DNA from: Microthyrium microscopicum
Lineage: Eukaryota > Ascomycota > Dothideomycetes > Microthyriales > Microthyriaceae
Length of the DNA stretch: 64,000 nucleotides
Assembly (NCBI GenBank): GCA_010405405.1
Contig: MU004233.1
Location: 629,922 to 693,921 of the forward strand
Direction of reading: 5' to 3'
Translations under genes and position numbers: made by a program
The notes under the pieces: model-generated
Databases searched by the model: none
The model's input: only the letters and a program-made list of their open reading frames with translations
Told to the model about the DNA's origin: nothing
In this document: piece after piece, positions 60,001-64,000 of the stretch
How the letters are laid out: each line of letters opens with the position of its first letter
Numbering within the stretch: position 1 is the stretch's first letter

Positions 60001-61510
60001 TATATTAATAGTAAGAGTACTATACTAGTAGTTTTTAGAATTAATATAAGTTATAGTAGATTTTAATTATACTAGTAATTTCTTAAAGTAATAATATATT
60101 ATAAGTTAGTTAAGACTTTTTAACTACGTATAAGGACCTTTCTCTTTATTTTTAAAGCCTTAATAATTAAGAACCTAAATATCTAATAGATATCTCTTAA
60201 GAAGCTTAGGTTTCTTTTCCTTTATAAGGCGCTACTTCTTTATATATATTACTATACTTTTAATTTATTAACTATTTATCTAAATAGTAACTAGTATTTA
60301 GATAGTCTTCCCTAAGCCTAGAACGTTTATAATATAAAGGCTTTATATAAGAATAATATACTTATATATAATTATTACTCTAATAGCTTAATAAATTTAA
60401 ATATTAACTTTAAATTTAGGAATAATAAAGTTTAATATATTATTCTTATCTTTATAGTTAAAGAATACGTATATTTCTCTTTAGTCTTTAAGTATTAAGT
60501 ATTTATAAGTTTTACTTTATAATAATCTTATATAGAAGCTTATAGTAAAGAAAGCTTTTAAATCCTTATCTTTAACTATTTTAGACTCTCTATATTCTAT
60601 ATATATATTATAAAATAGTTTAGCTTATAAAGCTTTAGTATATAGAGCTTTACCTATTATAGAAGACTTAAGTATAATAGATTTACGTTTAGTATAGTTA
60701 AAGTAGTTAATAAGAAAACTAGTTTATTCTTAAATATATTTATTTTTAGAAGTCTTTAGCATATAAAAGCTAATAGTATTAAGTATTAGTTTATATATAT
60801 TAGATAAATAAGATTTAATTTATTTCTTATAAGCTTATTATATATTAATTCTTACGTTACTATCTTTACTATTATAGTTATACTATTACTTATTCTTATA
60901 AAGTTATAACTCCTAGAAATATTTTATTTCTATACTACGTAATATATTTACTTTATTCTATAAAGAAGATAGTAAGTCTAATAATTAAGATTTAGATAGT
61001 ATAGTAACCTTTTTTATAATTAAATTAATTACTTTAGTAGCTATAGAGTTATCTAGTATAGTAATATCTTTCTTAGTTAAGTCTTTAGTATTTATAGAAA
61101 TATTTACTATAAGTAGTAATAATTCTAAGTTATTAATAGTAAAATTAATAATATTTATAGCGCTAGTAAGATTAATAACGCGCTTAGAAGAACTTAAAGG
61201 TTTAGTATAGCTAGAAGAAAATAGCTTATTTTAAAAAGATAGCATAGTTAGAAAAGCTAGCATATTTAGAGAGCTATAGCGTTTTCTTAAGTAATTAAGA
61301 AGGAGTTTAGCTATTATTAGATAACTTAATTTTTATAAGGTAAAAGGTAATATAATATAATCTAGAGTAGTAGAATTAGGTCTCTATAAATAACACATTT
61401 TAGATAGATAATTAATATTTATAGAAATTAACACTTATACTTTGCTATTTCTTATCTATATATTACTAGTAGGAGGCTTAAAGCTTTAAGGTTACGTAAG
61501 TCTATTACTA

Positions 61511-62112
61511 TCTAGAGGTAGTACTTAATCTTATTATATACTCTCTATCTCTAGCTTAATAACGCGCTCTTTAAGTCCTTAAAAAGATATAGTAGTAGTA
61601 TTTATAGGTCTAGCGCTATCTAGAAGTAATACTTAATCTTATTATATACTCCTTATCTCTAGCTTAATAATACACTCTTTAAGTCCTTAAGAAGATATAG
61701 TAGTAGTATTTATAGGTCTAGCGCTATCTAGAAGTAATACTTAATTTTATTATATACCCTTTATCTTTAGCTTAACGACGTACTCTTTAAGTCCTTAAGA
61801 AGATATAGTAGTAATATTTATAGGTCTAGCGCTATCTAGAAGTAGTACTTAATCTTATTACATGCCTCCTATTTCTAGCTTAATAATAGGCTCTTTAAGT
61901 CCTTAAGAAGATATAATAGTAGTATTTATAGGTCTAGCACTATCTAGAAGTAGTACTTAATCTTATTATATACTCTCTATTTCTAGCTTAATAATACGCT
62001 CTTTAAGTCCTTAAGAAAATATAGTAGTAGTATCTATAAATTTAGTACTATCTAGAAGTAATACTTAATCTTATTATATACTTCCTATCTTTATATTAGT
62101 AGTAGTATTCTA
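61511..62112 (-). repeat. 108-bp tandem repeat, six copies, in frame with the SNF2-like fossil
   Basis: The motif tctaga-gtaata/gtacttaat recurs at 61511, 61619, 61727, 61835, 61943 and 62051, exactly 108 bp apart, with a partial end by 62112. 108 bp is 36 codons, and the minus-strand phase is the same as that of the surrounding fossil frame (core DSARPINTT, then GLKE-VIKLEI). Copies differ by RIP-type transitions and a few others. Confidence 0.9.
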
Positions 62113-63261
62113 AGGCTATAATATTTAGATTAATAAGCTTAAAGGAGTATAATATTCTTAGCTACTATTCTTATTAATTGCTTCTAAGATTAGAATTAAT
62201 TTTGTCTTTACCTTCTTACGTTTAGACTTACCTCTATTTTTTCTACTAGATAGGCTTATTTATACTAAAGTTTATTATTCTTTATAATTATAAGAACTAG
62301 ATTTATTCTTAAATTTCTTTCTATTTATAGATACTAAAAGATTATAACTACTACTAACTTTTTCTATATTATTCTTATTATTATTATACTTTTACTTTAT
62401 TCTACTAGATAGTACTAATAGAAATTCTAAGTTTTTCTCTTTAGAATTATCTAGATTATTATTTAACTCTATTTTAGAATCTTTAACTAAGCTATCTTTA
62501 GAATCCTTATTTAAGCTATCTTTATTATCTTTAGTAACCTTACTATCTTTATTATTTTTAATAACTTTACTATTTTTATTATCTTTAGTAACCTTATTAT
62601 CTTTATTAAATTAGTTAAGAATAAAATCTTTATATATATTATATTTATACGTTAATAGTTTAGTAATAAAGGTAGATTAAGTAGTTAGCTAAGAATCTAT
62701 ATAAGGTTAAGTATAAGGTTTCTTATTACGTCTATTTTAAAATAAAGAAGAAGAGCTTAAAGTAAAAGTAACTAAGGTTTTATACTTTTATTTATTAGTA
62801 TAAGTTTTCTTTAAAAAAGATTTAACCTAAATAACTTTAAAAACAATTTTTCTTAACCTATAGAGATTATTATAAATAACTCTAGTAAAATTATATATAT
62901 CTAAACTTATTAAAATAGTTTAATTATCCTATACTTAACTTATATTATGAATTATATTTAGATTTTTAGATAGGTCTAACTTTAAGCTTATTATATCTTT
63001 AAAGTACTTTATATTAATTTTAACTATATATTTATAGATATTTATATTTATTTTAGATAAGTTAAAGGAGCCTAGTTTATATATATCTTTTAAGTCTAGT
63101 ATAACCTATTTTTATAAAGAGTCCTTAGTAAATACTAGTATAATTATATTAAAGTCTTTACTATCTTAAGCATTAGTTTCTTAAAAAATAGATAAGGACT
63201 ATTAGGTTTTATAGTATTTCTTTAAAGTAGGCTTTTTTTTTTTAATTATATACGTATAGAA

Positions 63262-63429
63262 GGGTCTAGTAAAGCTAAAGAAGGTAGCTAAGTAAATCTA
63301 GATAGTATATAGCTATTACTAGAGGTATATATATAAAATTAGAAAGGGTCTAGTAGAGCTAAAGAAAGTAGTTAGATAAATCTAAGTAGTATATAGCTAT
63401 TACTAGAGATATATACATAAGATTAGCTA
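63262..63429 (-). repeat. 84-bp direct duplication
   Basis: Two adjacent copies of an 84-bp unit start at 63262 and 63346 (gggtctagtaaagctaaag and gggtctagtagagctaaag). 84 bp is 28 codons, and the minus-strand phase matches that of the SNF2-like fossil, whose N-terminal end lies here. Confidence 0.85.
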
Positions 63430-64000
63430 TATTATAGTATATTACTATAATAATTTTCTAAGGTACCTTAAAAAAAGTTATTATTACCTTTATTAGTATA
63501 GCTTAGTACTATATTTTTATTAGTATTAAATTACTATAAAGTTTAATATAAGCTATAGCTATTAGGACTTAGCTAAGGTAGAATTATACCTCTAAATCTA
63601 AATATTATAAAGTTATACTAAGTTAGGTTACGCTATATAGATAGTAAAAGTTATATTTTATAATAGCTAGGCTACTACTATAGTTAATAGTAGATATTAC
63701 TATTTTAAAAGCCTAGTAGTAGCATTATATAGCCTTAGTATCTATATTAGTTAAATAAAAGATAAGACGTAGCTAAACTTAGGCTATTACTCTATAGTTA
63801 TAGTACGTTTAGTAATATGCTATTAATAGAGTTTAAATAGTAAGTATAATTTCCTTATAGTCTATTTATAGTTTTATAAGGCTAGTTAGGAAGCTAGGAA
63901 TAGTATAGCTAATATCCTCTAAAAGTAGAATTACTATATATATCTTTATTATTAAATATTATAAACGCTTAGGTTATTTATAGAATAATTAGAATTATAT

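Larger units (their letters stand above)
57661..63440 (-). pseudogene. RIP fossil of a large SNF2-type helicase-like gene
   Basis: On the minus strand one phase (codon first base at positions divisible by 3) can be followed through about 1,900 codons, averaging one to two TAA/TAG stops per 20 codons and no TGA. It includes stop-free runs of about 81 codons (rows 60961-61201) and about 72 codons (rows 62341-62581); the other phases in sampled rows carry four to six stops per row. Domain order: a Lys/Asp/Ser-rich N-terminal part, a basic RKNRGKSKRKKVK motif (about 62205-62243), six 36-codon repeats, then PKFKVNI-I-AIRV and GLGKTI at 60304-60318 followed by a stop codon that was probably Gln. 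This is the SNF2 motif I (GLGKTIQ) with its upstream HQ-like box. A GKVLIII-YFT segment near 58510 fits the start of the helicase C domain. Both ends are uncertain. Confidence 0.65.
42360..64000. repeat. RIP-mutated AT-rich block
   Basis: From about 42360 to the window end the DNA is dominated by A and T, with TpA runs everywhere. CpA and TpG are nearly missing: many 60-base rows (for example 50581-50640) contain none, while CpG (acg, gcg) still appears. This is the expected result of RIP, which changes CpA to TpA on both strands of repeated DNA. No intact gene is present. Parts not listed separately (42360-43200, 44740-45074, 45985-51350, 51720-55310) hold further decayed frames and degenerate repeats that I could not name. 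Related, unresolved repeats of about 150-170 bp lie at 49700-50170. Confidence 0.93.

Noticed and set aside
42360-64000. CRISPR-like interpretation of the regular tandem arrays
   Set aside because: Units are contiguous without spacers, multiples of three, and in eukaryotic RIP-mutated DNA.

Overview
The window is nuclear DNA of a filamentous ascomycete (Pezizomycotina). The evidence is many short introns of about 47-60 bp with GTAAGT-like donors and CTAAC/CTGAC-like branch points, fungal-type gene content (cutinase, GH6, GH131, a HET-type protein, Atg7), and a sharply bounded AT-rich block with the marks of repeat-induced point mutation (RIP). The carbohydrate-active genes suggest a plant-associated or litter-decaying fungus. 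A class such as Leotiomycetes is possible, but nothing here proves it.

Layout. Positions 1 to about 42,300 are an ordinary gene-rich compartment. In order they hold: 6-phosphogluconate dehydrogenase (+), an LSM12-like protein (+), a Cys-rich F-box-like protein (+), a secreted alpha/beta hydrolase (-), a mitochondrial PPR protein (-), three lineage-specific proteins of unknown function (all -), cullin-3 (-), the mitochondrial Hsp70 escort protein Zim17 (+), a cutinase (-), coatomer alpha subunit (+), a multi-pass membrane protein (+), a GH6 cellobiohydrolase (+), a GH131 glucanase (+), a glutathione transferase (-), the ER protein Rft1 (-), Atg7 (+), and a truncated HET-type gene (-). I rebuilt the exon structures by hand from splice signals, reading phase and family motifs. 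The Rft1 model gains two 3' exons this way, and the 6PGDH gene needs a GC-AG intron.

From about 42,360 to the end (21.6 kb, with a 910-base run of N) the DNA is extremely AT-rich. CpA and TpG are almost absent while CpG persists in places, which is the expected product of RIP. No intact gene remains there, but decayed reading frames can be followed by eye on the minus strand. One is a Ty3/gypsy polyprotein (RNase H to integrase, 43.2-44.7 kb). One contains a 60-bp, 20-codon tandem array (51.3-51.7 kb). A Lys-rich, possibly pogo/Fot1-like relic lies at 55.3-57.1 kb. The largest is a single frame of about 5.8 kb (57.66-63.44 kb) that carries a SNF2-helicase Walker A signature and six in-frame 36-codon tandem repeats.

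How the genes work together. Most are unlinked housekeeping functions: pentose phosphate pathway, COPI traffic, cullin-RING ubiquitination, ER glycosylation, autophagy and mitochondrial protein handling. The one plausible functional neighbourhood is GH6, GH131 and the facing GST, which would join cellulose/beta-glucan attack to detoxification. RFT1 and ATG7 share a divergent promoter of 454 bp. The HET gene sits exactly at the edge of the RIP block and has lost its N-terminal half.
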